From Bugula neritina (Eukaryota > Bryozoa > Gymnolaemata > Cheilostomatida > Bugulidae): a stretch of 64,000 nucleotides of DNA. Where the stretch lies: NCBI GenBank assembly GCA_964035545.1, contig CAXIUT010000230.1, positions 1,426,001 through 1,490,000 on the forward strand. Direction: 5' to 3'. A model generated the notes under the pieces. It did no database searches. It worked only from the letters and a program-made list of their open reading frames with translations, and was not told where the DNA came from. Each line of letters opens with the position of its first letter. Within the stretch, counting starts at the first letter, position 1. This document shows, piece by piece, positions 30,971 to 45,850 of this stretch. Both the position numbers and the translations under genes were made by a program.

Positions 30971-32126
30971 ACATACTGCAACATACTGCAACATACTGAA
31001 ATATACTGCGTCGCATTAAAATACCCTGCAACATACTGAAATATACTGCAACATACTGAAATGTAGTGTAATATACAGAAATACACTGTAACATACTGAA
31101 ATATACTGCCACTTACTGCATTATCTTGACTTACACTTGAACATAAAAAAATACACTGCAACACATTGAAATATACTGCGACATACCGAAATGAATGGTA
31201 AACTAGTGAAATATACTGTAACATAATGAAACATACCGGAACATACTGCGCCTTTATAAAATGTACTGCAACACACTGAAATACACTGCAAGATACTGAA
31301 ATACACTATAACACACTGAAATACACTGCAACATACTGAAGTACACTGAAATACACTGTAACATATTGAAATACATTGCAAAACATCGAAATATACTGTA
31401 TAATACTGAAACCCATGCAACATACTGAAATACGCTGCAACATACTAAAATATACTGCAACATACTGCAACATCCTAAAATACACTGTAACATACTGAAA
31501 GACACCACAACATACTGCAACATACTGAAATACACTGGAACATATTGAATTACACTGCGACACATTGAAATACACTGCAACATACTGAAATATACTGCAA
31601 GATACTGCAACATACTGAAACAGACTGTGACATACTGAAATCGCTGCAACGTACTGCAAGATACTGCAACATACTGAAATACACTGGAACATATTGATAT
31701 ACACTGCAACACATTGAAATATACTGCAACACACTGAAACATACGGCAATATACCGAAATACACTGCGACACCCTGAAAAATACTGTAAATACTGAAATA
31801 TACTGTAAGTGGTGCAACATACTGAAATACACTGTGACACACTGAAATACACTGCAACACACTGCAACATACTGAAATACAATGTAACATATTGAAACAC
31901 TCTGCAACATACTGCAATATACTGAAATACACTGGAACATATTGGATTACACTGCAACACATTGAAATATACTGCAACACACTGAAACATACGGCAACAT
32001 ACTGAGATATACTGCGACGCCTAAAAATATACTGCAATATACTGAAATATAATGCAACATACTGCAACACACTAAAATACACTGTAACATACTGGAATAC
32101 ATTGCAACACATTAAAATATACTGCA
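30971..32126. repeat. 1,157-bp local duplication, right copy
   Basis: Right partner of 29814-30970. It has one extra lost base near 31640 and private substitutions, for example gaaagacacc near 31500. The variant ataccctgca near 31020 is also found near 39170 in block D/U1 but not in B1 or B2, so this copy is a closer relative of the source of U1. Confidence 0.8.
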
Positions 32127-34074
32127 ACATACTGAAACATACTGCAACAAACTGAAATACACTGCAACATACTGAAAAACACTATAACATAATGAAATAT
32201 ACTGCAACATACTGAATTACTCTCTATCATACTGAAATATGCTGTAGCATACTGAAGTATACTGCAATATACTGAAATGTACTGCAACATTCTGAACTAT
32301 ACTGCAACATACTGCAATATACTGAAATACACTGTAACATAAAGAAATATGCTGTAGCACACTGAAAGACGCTGCAACACACTGAAGTATACTGTAATAT
32401 ACTGAAATGTACGGCAACATACCGAAATATACTGCAACGCATTGAATTACACTGTGACATATTGAAATATACCACAACATACTGAAATGTAGTGTAACCT
32501 GCAGAAATGTACTGTAACATACTGAAATATACTGTAACACACTGAAATATACTCTTACATACCGAAATACACTGCAACATACTGAAATATACTGCAAGTG
32601 GTGCAACATACTGAAATACACTGTGACACACTGAAATACACTGCAACATACTGCAACATACTGAAATATACTGCGACGCATTAAAATATACTGCAACATA
32701 CTGATATATACTGCAGCATACTGAAATGTAGTGTAATATACAGAAATACACTGTAGCATACTGAAATATACTGCAACATACTGCATTATCCTGAATTACA
32801 CTTGAACATAATGAAATACACTGCAACACATTGAAATATACTGCGACATACCGAAATGAATGGTAAACTAGAGAAATATACTTAAACATATTGAAACATA
32901 CCGGAACATACTGCAACATAACAAAATATATTGCAACACATTGAAATATACGGCAACATACCGAAATATACCGCGACACGTTGAAAAATACTGCAACATA
33001 CTGAAATATACTGGAACATACTGCAACATACTAAAATATACTGCAACATACTGAAACATACTGCAACATACTGAAATATACTGCAACTTACTGAAATACA
33101 CTATAACATGTTGAAATATACCGCAACATACTTAATTACACTCTAAGATGCTGAAGTATGCTGTAGCATACTGAAATACACTGCAACGCACTGAAGTATA
33201 CTGTAATACACTGGAATGTAACGCAACATGCTTAATTATACTGCAATATACTGCAACATACTGAAATACACTAAACATACTGCAACATACTGAAATACAC
33301 AGGAACATATTGAAATACACTGCGACACATTGAAATATACTGCAACATACTGAAATATACTGCAAGATACTGCAACATACTGAAATAGACTGTGACATAC
33401 TGAAATACACTGCAACATAGTGCAAGAAACTGCAACATACTGAAATACACTGTAACATATTGAAATACACTGCATCATACTGCAGCATACTGACATACAC
33501 TGGAACATATTGATATACACTGCAACACATTGAAATATACTGCAACACACTGCAACATGCTGAATTACACTTGAACATGATGAAATACACTGCAAAACAT
33601 TGAAATATACTGCAACATATCGAAATGAATGGTAAACTAGTGAAATATACTGTAACATAATGAAACATACCGGAACATACTGCAACATAACAAAATATAG
33701 TGCAACACATTGAAATATACGGCAACATACCGAAATATACTGCGACACGTTGAAAAATACTGCAACATACTGAAATATACTGCAAGTGGTGCAACATACT
33801 GAAATACACTGTGACACACTGAAATACATTGAAACATAATGCAACATACTGCAACATCCTGAAATACACTGTAACATATCGAAATACAGTCCAACATACT
33901 GCAACATACTGCAAGATACTGAAATACACTGTAACATATCGAAACACACTGCAACATACTGCAACATACTGAAATACACTGGAACATAATGGAATACACT
34001 GCAACACATTGAAATATACTGCAACACACTGAAAGATAAGGCAACATGATGAAATATACTGCGACACATTAAAA

Positions 34075-36485
34075 TACACTGCAACATGCTGCAACATACT
34101 GCAACATACTAAAATACACTGCAACAAACTGAAGTACATCGCAACACATTAAAACTTACTGCAACTTACTGAAACACACTGCAACATTTTAAAATACACT
34201 GCAACATATCGAAATACACTATAACATATTGAAATATACTGCAACATACTGAATTACACTCTAACATACTGAAATATTCTGTAGCCTACTGGAATACACT
34301 GCAACACACTGAAGTACACGGTAATACACTGAAATGTACTGCAACATACTGAATTAAACTGCAACATACTGCAACATACTGGAATACACTGTAACATAAT
34401 GAAATATGTTGTAGCACACTGAAATATACTGCAACACACTGTAGTATACTGTAATATAATGAACTGTACTGCAACATACTGAAATATAATGCAACGCGTT
34501 GAATTACACTGTAACATGTTGAAATATACCGCAACATACTGAAATGCACTGTAATATACAGAAATGTACTGTAACATACTGAAATATACTGTAACACACT
34601 GAATAATACTCTAACATACCGAAATACACTGTAACATACTGAATTATACTGCAACATACTGCATTATACTGAATTACACTTGAACATAATGAAATACACT
34701 GCAACTTATTGAAATATACTGCGACATACCGAAATGAATGGTAAACTAGTGAAATATACTGTAACATAATGAAACATACCGGAACATACTGCAACATACT
34801 GCAACATACTGAAATACACTGAAATATATCGAAATACACTGCAACATACTGCAACATACTGAAATACACTGGAACATAATGAAATACACTGCAACACATT
34901 GAAATATACTGCAACATTTCGAAATGAATAGTAAACTAGTGAAATATACTGTAACATAATGAAACATACCGGAACATACTGCAACATAATAAAATATAGT
35001 GTAACACACTGAAAAATGCGGCGTCATACCGAAATATACTGCAACACGTTGAAAATTACTGCAACATACTGAAATATACTGCAACATACTGCAATATACT
35101 GAAATACACTGGAACATATTGAACTACACTGCAACACTCTGAAATATACTGCAACACACTGAAACATACGGCAACATACCGAAATAAACTGCGACACGTT
35201 GAAATATACTGCAACATACTGAAATATACTGCTAGTGGTGCAACATACTGAAATACACTATGACACACTGAAATACACTGCAACATACTGCAACATACTG
35301 AAATATACTGCGTCGCATTAAAATACACTGCAACATACTGAAATATACTGCAACATAGTGAAATGTAGTGTTATATACAGAAATACACTGTAACATACTG
35401 AAATATACTGCAACATACTGCATTATCCTGAATTACACTTGAACATAAAAAAATACACTGCAACACATTGAAATATACTGCGACATACCGAAATGAATGG
35501 TAAACTAGTGAATTATACTGTAACATAATGAAACTTACCGGATAATACTGCAACATAATAAAATATACTGTAACACATTGAAATACACTGCAAGATACTG
35601 AAATATACTGCAACATACTGAAACCCATGCAACATACTGAAATACGCTGCAACATACTGAATTATACTGCAAGATACTGCAACATACTGAAATACACTAT
35701 AACACAGTGAAATACACTGCAACATACTGAAGTACACTGAAATACACTGTAACATATTGAAATACATTGCAAAACATCGAAATATACTGCAACATACTGA
35801 AATATGCTGTAGCATACTGAAAGACACTACAACTCAGTGAAGTATAGTGTAATATACGGAAATGTACTGACACATGCCGAAATATACTGCAACATACTGA
35901 AATACACTGGAACATTTTGATATGCAATGCAACGCATGGAGTTATACTGCAACACACTGAAACATAAGGCAACATACTGAAATACACTGCAACATACTGC
36001 AACATACTAAAACACACTGCAACATACTGAAAACCACTATAACATATTGAAATATACTGCAACATACTGAAATACACTATAACATATTGAAATATGCTGT
36101 AGCATACTGAAATACACTGCCACACAGTGAAGTATACTGTAATACACAGAAATGTACTGTAACATACTGAAACATAGGGCAACATACTGAAATGTACTGC
36201 AACATACTGAAATACACCCTAACATACTGAAATATGCTGTAGCATACTGAAAGACACTACAACTCAGTGAAGTATAGTGTAATATACGGAAATGTACTGA
36301 CACATGCCGAAATATACTGCAACATACTGAAATACACTGGAACATTTTGATATGCACTGCAACGCATTGAATTATACTGCAACACACTAAAACATAAGGC
36401 AACATACTGAAATACACTGCGAAACATTGAAACATACTGCAACATACTAAAATATACTGCAACATACTGCAACATCCTAAAATAC
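34075..36485. repeat. Block C
   Basis: A different variant order begins here. Positions 34254-35990 match 62217-64000 at offsets rising from 27,963 to 28,163. Box starts are 34731, 34921 (variant with agtaaactag) and 35490. The first two boxes are 190 bp apart here but 380 bp apart in the U blocks, so 190 bp are missing. The right part holds a duplication spaced 430 bp. No gene is present. Confidence 0.82.
35806..36420. repeat. 430-bp-spaced duplication in block C
   Basis: The variant run around 35811-35990 (with gaaagacact, acaactcagt and acacatgccg) recurs from 36241 to about 36420. The copies are 430 bp apart, a multiple of 10. The window also ends inside another copy of the same run (63958-64000). 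Confidence 0.8.
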
Positions 36486-38970
36486 ACTGCAACATACTGA
36501 AATACACTGTAACATATTCAAATACACTGCATCATACTGCAACATACTCACATACACTGGAACATATTCATATACACTGCAACACATTGAAATATACTGC
36601 AACACACGGAACCATTCGGCAACATACCGAAATACACTGCGACACAGTGAAAAATACGGCAACATACTGAAATATACTGCAAATGATGCACGTACTGAAA
36701 TACAATGTGACACACTGAAATACACTGCAACATACTGCAACATACTGAAATACACTGTAACATATTGAAATACACTGCATGATACTGCAACATACTGATA
36801 TACACTGGAACATATTGATATACACTGCAACACATTGAAATATTCTGTAACATAATGAAACATACCGGAACATACTGCAACGTAATAAAATATAGTGTAA
36901 CACGTTGAAAAATACTGCAACATACTGAAATATACTGCAAGTGGTGCAACATACTGAAATACACTGTGACACCCTGAAATACACTGCAACATAATGCAAC
37001 ATACTGTACCATACTGAAAGACACTGTAACATATCGAATTACACTGCAACATACTGCAACATACTGAAATATACTGCAACATACTGCAACATACTGAAAT
37101 ACACTGCAACATACTGAATTACATTGCAACACTTTAAAATATACTGCAACATACTGAAACATACTGCAACATACTGAAATATACTGCAACATACTGAAAT
37201 ACACTATAACATATTGAAATATACTGCAACATACTGAATTACACTCTAACATACTGAAATATGCTGTAGCATACTGAAATACACTGCAACACACTGAAGT
37301 ATACTGTAATACACTGAAATGTAATGCAACATACTGAATTATACTGCAACATAGTGCAACATAGTGAAATACACCACAACATACTGCAACATACTGAAAT
37401 ACACTGGAACATTTTGAAATACACTGCGACACATTGAAATACACTGCAACATACTGAATTATACTGCAAGATACTGCAACATACTGAATCAGACTGTGAC
37501 ATACTGAAGTACACTGCAACATACTGCAAGATACTGCAACATAATGAAATACACTGTAACATACTGAAATACATTGCAACACAGTAAAATATACTGCAAC
37601 ACACTGAAACATACGGCAATATACCGAAATACACTGCGACACCATGAAGAATACTGTAAATACTGAAATCTACTGTAAGTGGTGCAACATACTGAAATAC
37701 ACTGGAACATATTGAAATACACTGCGGCACATTGAATTATACTGCAACACACTGAAGTATACTGTAATACACTGAAATATAATGCAACATGCTGAATTAT
37801 ACTGCAACATACTGCAACATACTGAAATACACTGTAACATACTGAAATATACTGCAACACACTGAAACATACGGCAACATACTGAGATATACTGCGACGC
37901 CTTAAAATATACTGACATACTGAAATATAATGCAACATACTGCAACATACTAAAATATACTGTAACATACTGAAATACACTGCAACATCTTTAAAAATAC
38001 TGCAACATACTTAAACATACGGCATCATACTGAAATATAATGCAACATACTGCAACATACTGAAATACACTGTAACATACTGAAATATATTGCAACACAC
38101 TGAAACATACGGCAACATACTGAGATATACTGCGACGCCTTAAAATATACTGACATACTGAAATATAATGCAACATACTGCAACATACTAAAATACACTG
38201 TAACATACTGAAATACACTGCAATATATTTAAAAATACTGCAACATACTTAAACATACGGCATCATACTGAAATATAATGCGACATACTGCAACATACTG
38301 AAATACACTGTAACATATTGAAATACACTGCATAATACTGCAACATACTGAAATACACTGGAACATATTGACATACACTGCAACACATTGAAATATTCTG
38401 TAGCATAATGAAACATACCGGAACATACTGCACCTTAATAAAATGTACTGTAACACACTGAAATATACTGCAAGATACTGAAATATACTGTAACATACTG
38501 AAACTCATGCAACATACTGAAATACGCTGCAACATACTGAAATATACTGCAAGATACTGCAACATACTGAAATACACTATAACACACTGAAATACACTGC
38601 AACATAATGCAACATACTGTACCATACTGAAATACACTGTAACATATCGAATTACACTGCAACATACTGCAACATACTGAAATATACTGCAACATACTGC
38701 AACATACTGAAACATACTGCAACATACAGAAATATACTGCAACATACTGAAGTACACTATAGCATATTGAAATATACTGCAACATACTGAATTACACCCT
38801 AACATACTGAAACATGCTGTAGCATACTGAAATACACTGCAACACACTGAAGTATACTGTAATACACTGAAATGTAATGCAACATACTGAATTATACGGC
38901 AACATAGTGCAACATACTGAAATACACCACAACATACTGCAACATACTGAAACCCAATGGAACATATTGA
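36485..38970. repeat. Block D, A-like segment
   Basis: This returns to A-type sequence. It matches A1 from about 4545 at offset 31,942 and A3 from about 19172 at offset 17,313. The offset then rises by 318 bp (to 32,260 versus A1), explained by a 238-bp tandem duplication near 38040 and an 80-bp insertion near 38510. No ACTAGT box lies inside; the next is at 39338. Confidence 0.85.
37804..38279. repeat. 238-bp tandem duplication
   Basis: Two copies of about 238 bp lie head to tail, with edges near 37804, 38041 and 38279. For example, the unit gagatatact followed by gcgacgcctt occurs at 37884 and 38122. The length equals 24 ten-bp units minus 2, because each copy holds one shortened unit, gacatact. 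The duplication is absent from the A3 counterpart near 20490-20730. Confidence 0.85.
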
Positions 38971-41900
38971 AATACACTGCGACACTCTGAAATATACTGC
39001 AACACACTGAAACATACGGCAACATACTGAAATAAACTGCGACACGTTGAAAATTACTGCAACATACTGAAATATACTGCAAGTGGTGCAACATACTGAA
39101 ATACACTATGACACACTGAAATACACTGCAACATACTGCAACATACTGAAATATACTGCGTCGCATTAAAATACCCTGCAACATACTGAAATATACTGCA
39201 ACATACTGAAATGTAGTGTAATATACAGAAATACACTGTAACATACTGAAATATACTGCCACTTACTGCATTATCTTGACTTACACTTGAACATAAAAAA
39301 ATACACTGCAACACATTGAAATATACTGCGACATACCGAAATGAATGGTAAACTAGTGAAATATACTGTAACATAATGAAACATACCGGAACATACTGCA
39401 CCTTTATAAAATGTACTGCAACACACTGAAATACACTGCAAGATACTGAAATACACTATAACACACTGAAATACACTGCAACATACTGAAGTACACTGAA
39501 ATACACTGTAACATATTGAAATACATTGCAAAACATCGAAATATACTGTATAATACTGAAACCCATGCAACATACTGAAATACGCTGCAACATACTAAAA
39601 TATACTGCAACATACTGCAACATCCTAAAATACACTGTAACATACTGAAATACACCACAAAATACTGCAACATACTGAAATACACTGGAACATATTGAAT
39701 TACACTGCGACACATTGAAATACACTGCAACATACTGAAATATACTGCAAGATACTGCAACATACTGAAACAGACTGTGACATACTGAAATACACTGCAA
39801 CGTCCTGCAAGATACTGCAACATACTGAAATACACTGGAACATGTTGATATACACTGCAACACATTGAAATATACTGCAACACACTGAAACATACGGCAA
39901 TATACCGAAATACACTGCGACACCCTGAAAAATACTGTAAATACTGAAATATACTGTAAGTGGTGCAACATACTGAAATACACTGTGACACACTGAAATA
40001 CACTGCAACACACTGCAACATACTGAAATACAATGTAACATATTGAAACACTCTGCAACATACTGCAATATACTGAAATACACTGGAACATATTGGATTA
40101 CACTGCAACACATTGAAATATACTGCAACACACTGAAACATACGGCAACATACTGAGATATACTGCGACGCCTAAAAATATACTGCAATATACTGAAATA
40201 TAATGCAACATACTGCAACACACTAAAATACACTGTAACATACTGAAATACATTGCAACACATTAAAATATACTGCAACATACTGAAACATACTGCAACA
40301 AACTGAAATACACTGCAACATACTGTAAAACACTATAACATAATGAAATATACTGCAACATACTGAATTACTCTCTATCATACTGAAATATGCTGTAGCA
40401 TACTGAAGTATACTGCAATATACTGAAATGTACTGCAACATTCTGAACTATACTGCAACATACTGCAATATACTGAAATACACTGTAACATAAAGAAATA
40501 TGCTGTAGCACACTGAAATACGCTGCAACACACTGAAGTATACTATAATATACTGAAATGTACTGCAACATACCGAAATATACTGCAACGCATTGAATTA
40601 CACTGTGACATATTGAAATATACCACAACATACTGAAATGTAGTGTAACCTGCAGAAATGTACTGTAACATACTGAAATATACTGTAACACACTGAAATA
40701 TACTCTTACATACCGAAATACACTGTAACATACTGAAATATACTGCAAGTGGTGCAACATACTGAAATACACTGTGACACACTGAAATACGCTGCAACAT
40801 ACTGCAACATACTCAAATATACTGCGACGCATTAAAATATACTGCAACATACTGATATATACTGCAGCATACTGAAATGTAGTGTAATATACAGAAATAC
40901 ACTGTAGCATACTGAAATATACTGCAACATACTGCATTATCCTGAATTACACTTGAACATAATGAAATACACTGCAACACATTGAAATATACTGCGACAT
41001 ACCGAAATGAATGGTAAACTAGAGAAATATACTGAAACATATTGAAACATACCGGAACATACTGCAACATAACAAAATATATTGCAACACATTGAAATAT
41101 ACGGCAACATACCGAAATATACCGCGACACGTTGAAAAATACTGCAACATACTGAAATATACTGGAACATACTGCAACATACTAAAATATACTGCAACAT
41201 ACTGAAACATACTGCAACATACTGAAATATACTGCAACTCACTGAAATACACTATAACATGTTGAAATATACTGCAACATACTTAATTACACTCTAAGAT
41301 GCTGAAGTATGCTGTAGCATACTAAAATACACTGCAACGCACTGAAGTATACTGTAATACACTGGAATGTAACGCAACATGCTTAATTATACTGCAACAT
41401 ACTGCAACATACTGAAATACACTACACATACTGCAACATACTGAAATATACTGCAAGATACTGCAACATACTGAAATAGACTGTGACATACTGAAATACA
41501 CTGCAACATAGTGCAAGAAACTGCAACATACTGAATTACACTGTAACATATTGAAATACACTGCATCATACTGCAACATACTGACATACACTGGAACATA
41601 TTGATATACACTGCGACACATTGAAATATACTGCAACACACTGCAACATGCTGAATTACACTTGAGCATGATGAAATACACTGCAAAACATTGAAATATA
41701 CTGCAACATATCGAAATGAATGGTAAACTAGTGAAATATACTGTAACATAATGAAACATACCGGAACATACTGCAACATAACGAAATATAGTGCAACACA
41801 TTGAAATATACGGCAACATACCGAAATATACTGCGACACGTTGAAAAATACTGCAACATACTGAAATATACTGCAAGTGGTGCAACATACTGAAATACAC

Positions 41901-42062
41901 TGTGACACACTGAAATACATTGAAACATAATGCAACATACTGCAACATCCTGAAATACACTGTAACATATCGAAATACAGTGCAACATACTGCAACATAC
42001 TGCAAGATACTGAAATACACTGTAACATATCGAAACACACTGCAACATACTGCAACATACTG

Positions 42063-44005
42063 AAATACACTGGAACATAATGGAATACACTGCAACACAT
42101 TGAAATATACTGCAACACAATGAAACATAAGGCAACATGATGAAATATACTGCGACACATTAAAATACACTGCAACTTGCTGCAACATACTGCAACATAG
42201 TGAAGTACACCGTGACACACTGAAATACACTGCAACATACTGCAACATACGGCAACATACTGAAATATACTGCGACGCGTTAAAATATACTGCAACATAC
42301 TGAAACATACTGCAACATACTGCAACATACTAAAATACACTGCAACATACTGAAGTACATCGCAACACATTAAAACTTACTGCAACTTACTGAAACACAC
42401 TGCAACATTTTGAAATATACTGCAACATATCGAAATACACTATAACATATTGAATTATACTGCGACATACTGAATTACACTCTAACATACTGAAATATGC
42501 TGTAGCCTACTGGAATACACTGCAACACACTGAAGTACACGGTAATACACTGAAATGTACTGCAACATACTGAATTAAACTGCAACATACTGCAACATAC
42601 TGGAATACACTGTAACATAATGAAATACACTGTAACACACTGTAGTATACTGTAATATACTGAAATGTACTGCAACATACTGAAATATAATGCAACGCGT
42701 TGAATTACACTGTAACATGTTAAAATATACCGCAACATACTGAAATGCACTGTAATATACAGAAATGTACTGTAACATACTGAAATATACTGTAACACAC
42801 TGAATAATACTCTAACATACCGAAATACACTGTAACATACTGAATTATACTGCAACATACTGCATTATACTGAATTACACTCGAACATAATGAAATACAC
42901 TGCAACACATTGAAATATACTGCGACATACCGAAATGAATGGTAAACTAGTGAAATATACTGTAACATAATGAAACATACCGGAACATACTGCAACATAC
43001 TGCAACATACTGAAATACACTGAAGTATATCGAAATACACTGCAACATACTGCAACATACTGAAATACACTGGAACATAATGGAATACACTGCAACAAAC
43101 TAAAATATACTGCAACATACTGAAAAGTAATGTAATATACAGAAATGTACTGTAACATACTGAAATATACTGTAACAGACTGAAATATACTCTAACATAC
43201 CGAAATACACTGTAACATACTGAAATATTCTGCAACATACTGCAACATACTGAATTACACTTGAACGTAATGAAATACAATGCAACACATTGAAATATAC
43301 TGCAACATTTCGAAACGAATAGTAAACTAGTGAAATATACTGTAACATAATGAAACATACCGGAACATACTGCAACATAATAAAATATAGTGTAACACAC
43401 TGAAAAATGCGGCATCATACCGAAATATACTGCAACACGTTGAAAGTTACTGCAACATACTGAAATATACTGCAACATACTGCAATATACTGAAATACAC
43501 TGGAACATATTGAACTACACTGCAACACTCTGAAATATACTGCAACACACTGAAACATACGGCAACATACCGAAATAAACTGCGACACGTTGAAATATAC
43601 TGCAACATACTGAAATATACTGCTAGTGGTGCAACATACTGAAATGCACTATGACACACTGAAATACACTGCGACATACTGCAACATACTGAAATATACT
43701 GCGTCGCATTAAAATACACTGCAACATACTGAAATATACTGCAACATACTGAAATGTAGTGTAATATACGGAAATACACTGTAACATACTGAAATATACT
43801 GCCACTTACTGCATTATCTTGACTTACACTGGAACATAAAAAAATACACTGCAACACATTGAAATATACTGCGACATACCGAAATGAATGGTAAACTAGT
43901 GAAATATACTGTAACATAATGAAACATACCGGAACATACTGCAACATACTGCAACATACTGAAATACACTGAAGTATATCGAAATACACTGCAACATACT
44001 GAAAT
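42063..44005. repeat. Nested ~1.9-kb duplication in U1, left copy
   Basis: Left partner of 44006-45850. The offset is 1,939 bp at first and 1,909 bp at the end. The net change of minus 30 is explained by a 20-bp loss here near 42630 and by 40-bp (near 44760) and 10-bp (near 44910) losses in the right copy. The U3 equivalent is about 55313-57285. Confidence 0.85.
42615..42645. repeat. Hybrid unit marking a 20-bp deletion
   Basis: Here a single dimer, tgaaatacactgtaacacac, stands where U3 (near 55871-55910) and the right copy (near 44560-44600) have two dimers with different variants. The surviving dimer combines the two, so exactly one 20-bp period was lost, in register. Confidence 0.8.
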
Positions 44006-45850
44006 ACACTGGAACATAATGGAATACACTGCAACACATTGAAATATACTGCAACACAATGAAACATAAGGCAACATGATGAAATATACTGCGACACATT
44101 AAAATACACTGCAACTTGCTGCAACATACTGCAACATAGTGAAGTACACCGTGACACACTGAAATACACTGCAACATACTGCAACATACGGCAACATACT
44201 GAAATATACTGCGACGCGTTAAAATATACTGCAACATACTGAAACATACTGCAACATACTGCAACATACTAAAATACACTGCAACATACTGAAGTACATC
44301 GCAACACATTAAAACTTACTGCAACTTACTGAAACACACTGCAACATTTTGAAATATACTGCAACATATCGAAATACACTATAACATATTGAATTATACT
44401 GCGACATACTGAATTACACTCTAACATACTGAAATATGCTGTAGCCTACTGGAATACACTGCAACACACTGAAGTACACGGTAATACACTGAAATGTACT
44501 GCAACATACTGAATTAAACTGCAACATACTGCAACATACTGGAATACACTGTAACATAATGAAATATGTTGTAGCACACTGAAATACACTGCAACACACT
44601 GTAGTATACTGTAATATACTGAAATGTACTGCAACATACTGAAATATAATGCAACGCGTTGAATTACACTGTAACATGTTGAAATATACCGCAACATACT
44701 GAAATGCACTGTAATATACAGAAATGTACTGTAACATACTGAAATATACTGTAACACACTGAATTATACTGCAACATACTGCATTATACTGAATTACACT
44801 TGAACATAATGAAATACACTGCAACACATTGAAATATACTGCGACATACCGAAATGAATGGTAAACTAGTGAAATATACTGTAACATAATGAAACATACC
44901 GGAACATACTGCAACATACTGAAATACACTGAAGTATATCGAAATACACTGCAACATACTGCAACATACTGAAATACACTGGAACATAATGGAATACACT
45001 GCAACAAACTAAAATATACTGCAACATACTGAAATGTAATGTAATATACAGAAATGTACTGTAACATACTGAAATATACTGTAACAGACTGAAATATACT
45101 CTAACATACCGAAATACACTGTAACATACTGAAATATTCTGCAACATACTGCAACATACTGAATTACACTTGAACGTAATGAAATACACTGCAACACATT
45201 GAAATATACTGCAACATTTCGAAACGAATAGTAAACTAGTGAAATATACTGTAACATAATGAAACATACCGGAACATACTGCAACATAATAAAATATAGT
45301 GTAACACACTGAAAAATGCGGCATCATACCGAAATATACTGCAACACGTTGAAAGTTACTGCAACATACTGAAATATACTGCAACATACTGCAATATACT
45401 GAAATACACTGGAACATATTGAACTACACTGCAACACTCTGAAATATACTGCAACACACTGAAACATACGGCAACATACCGAAATAAACTGCGACACGTT
45501 GAAATATACTGCAACATACTGAAAAATACAGCTAGTGGTGCAACATACTGAAATGCACTATGACACACTGAAATACACTGCAACATACTGCAACATACTG
45601 AAATATACTGCGTCGCATTAAAATACACTGCAACATACTGAAATATACTGCAACATACTGAAATGTAGTGTAATATACGGAAATACACTGTAACATACTG
45701 AAATATACTGCCACTTACTGCATTATCTTGACTTACACTTGAACATAAAAAAATACACTGCAACACATTGAAATATACTGCGACATACCGAAATGAATGG
45801 TAAACTAGTGAAATATACTGTAACATAATGAAACATACCGGAACATACTG
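44006..45850. repeat. Nested ~1.9-kb duplication in U1, right copy
   Basis: Right partner of 42063-44005. The junction lies at about 43990-44010, where sequence like 43.98 kb continues as sequence like 42.06 kb. Homology to the left copy ends at about 45850, where the right copy has gcaccttta in place of the plain unit. Boxes are at 44851, 45221 and 45790. Confidence 0.85.

Larger units (their letters stand above)
29543..34075. repeat. B3, third 4,162-type unit with internal duplication
   Basis: It follows B2 at offset 4,162 until about 30970. An extra 1,156-1,157 bp is then inserted as a tandem duplication, after which the offset to B2 is about 5,318 and to B1 9,480. Homology to B1 stops near 34075, where B1 continues with a different variant order. 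Boxes start at 30031, 31188, 32853 and 33622. Confidence 0.9.
38970..45421. repeat. Higher-order block U1
   Basis: Its first 1.7 kb recur 6,452 bp later in U2, and from 39865 on it recurs at 53115 (U3) at offset 13,250, rising stepwise to 13,290. It derives from the A3/B type (offset 17,631 from A3 at 39271-40937) with a 60-bp deletion near 41430. Boxes start at 39338, 41004, 41713, 42932, 43312, 43881, 44851 and 45221. It contains most of a nested 1.9-kb duplication. Confidence 0.88.
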
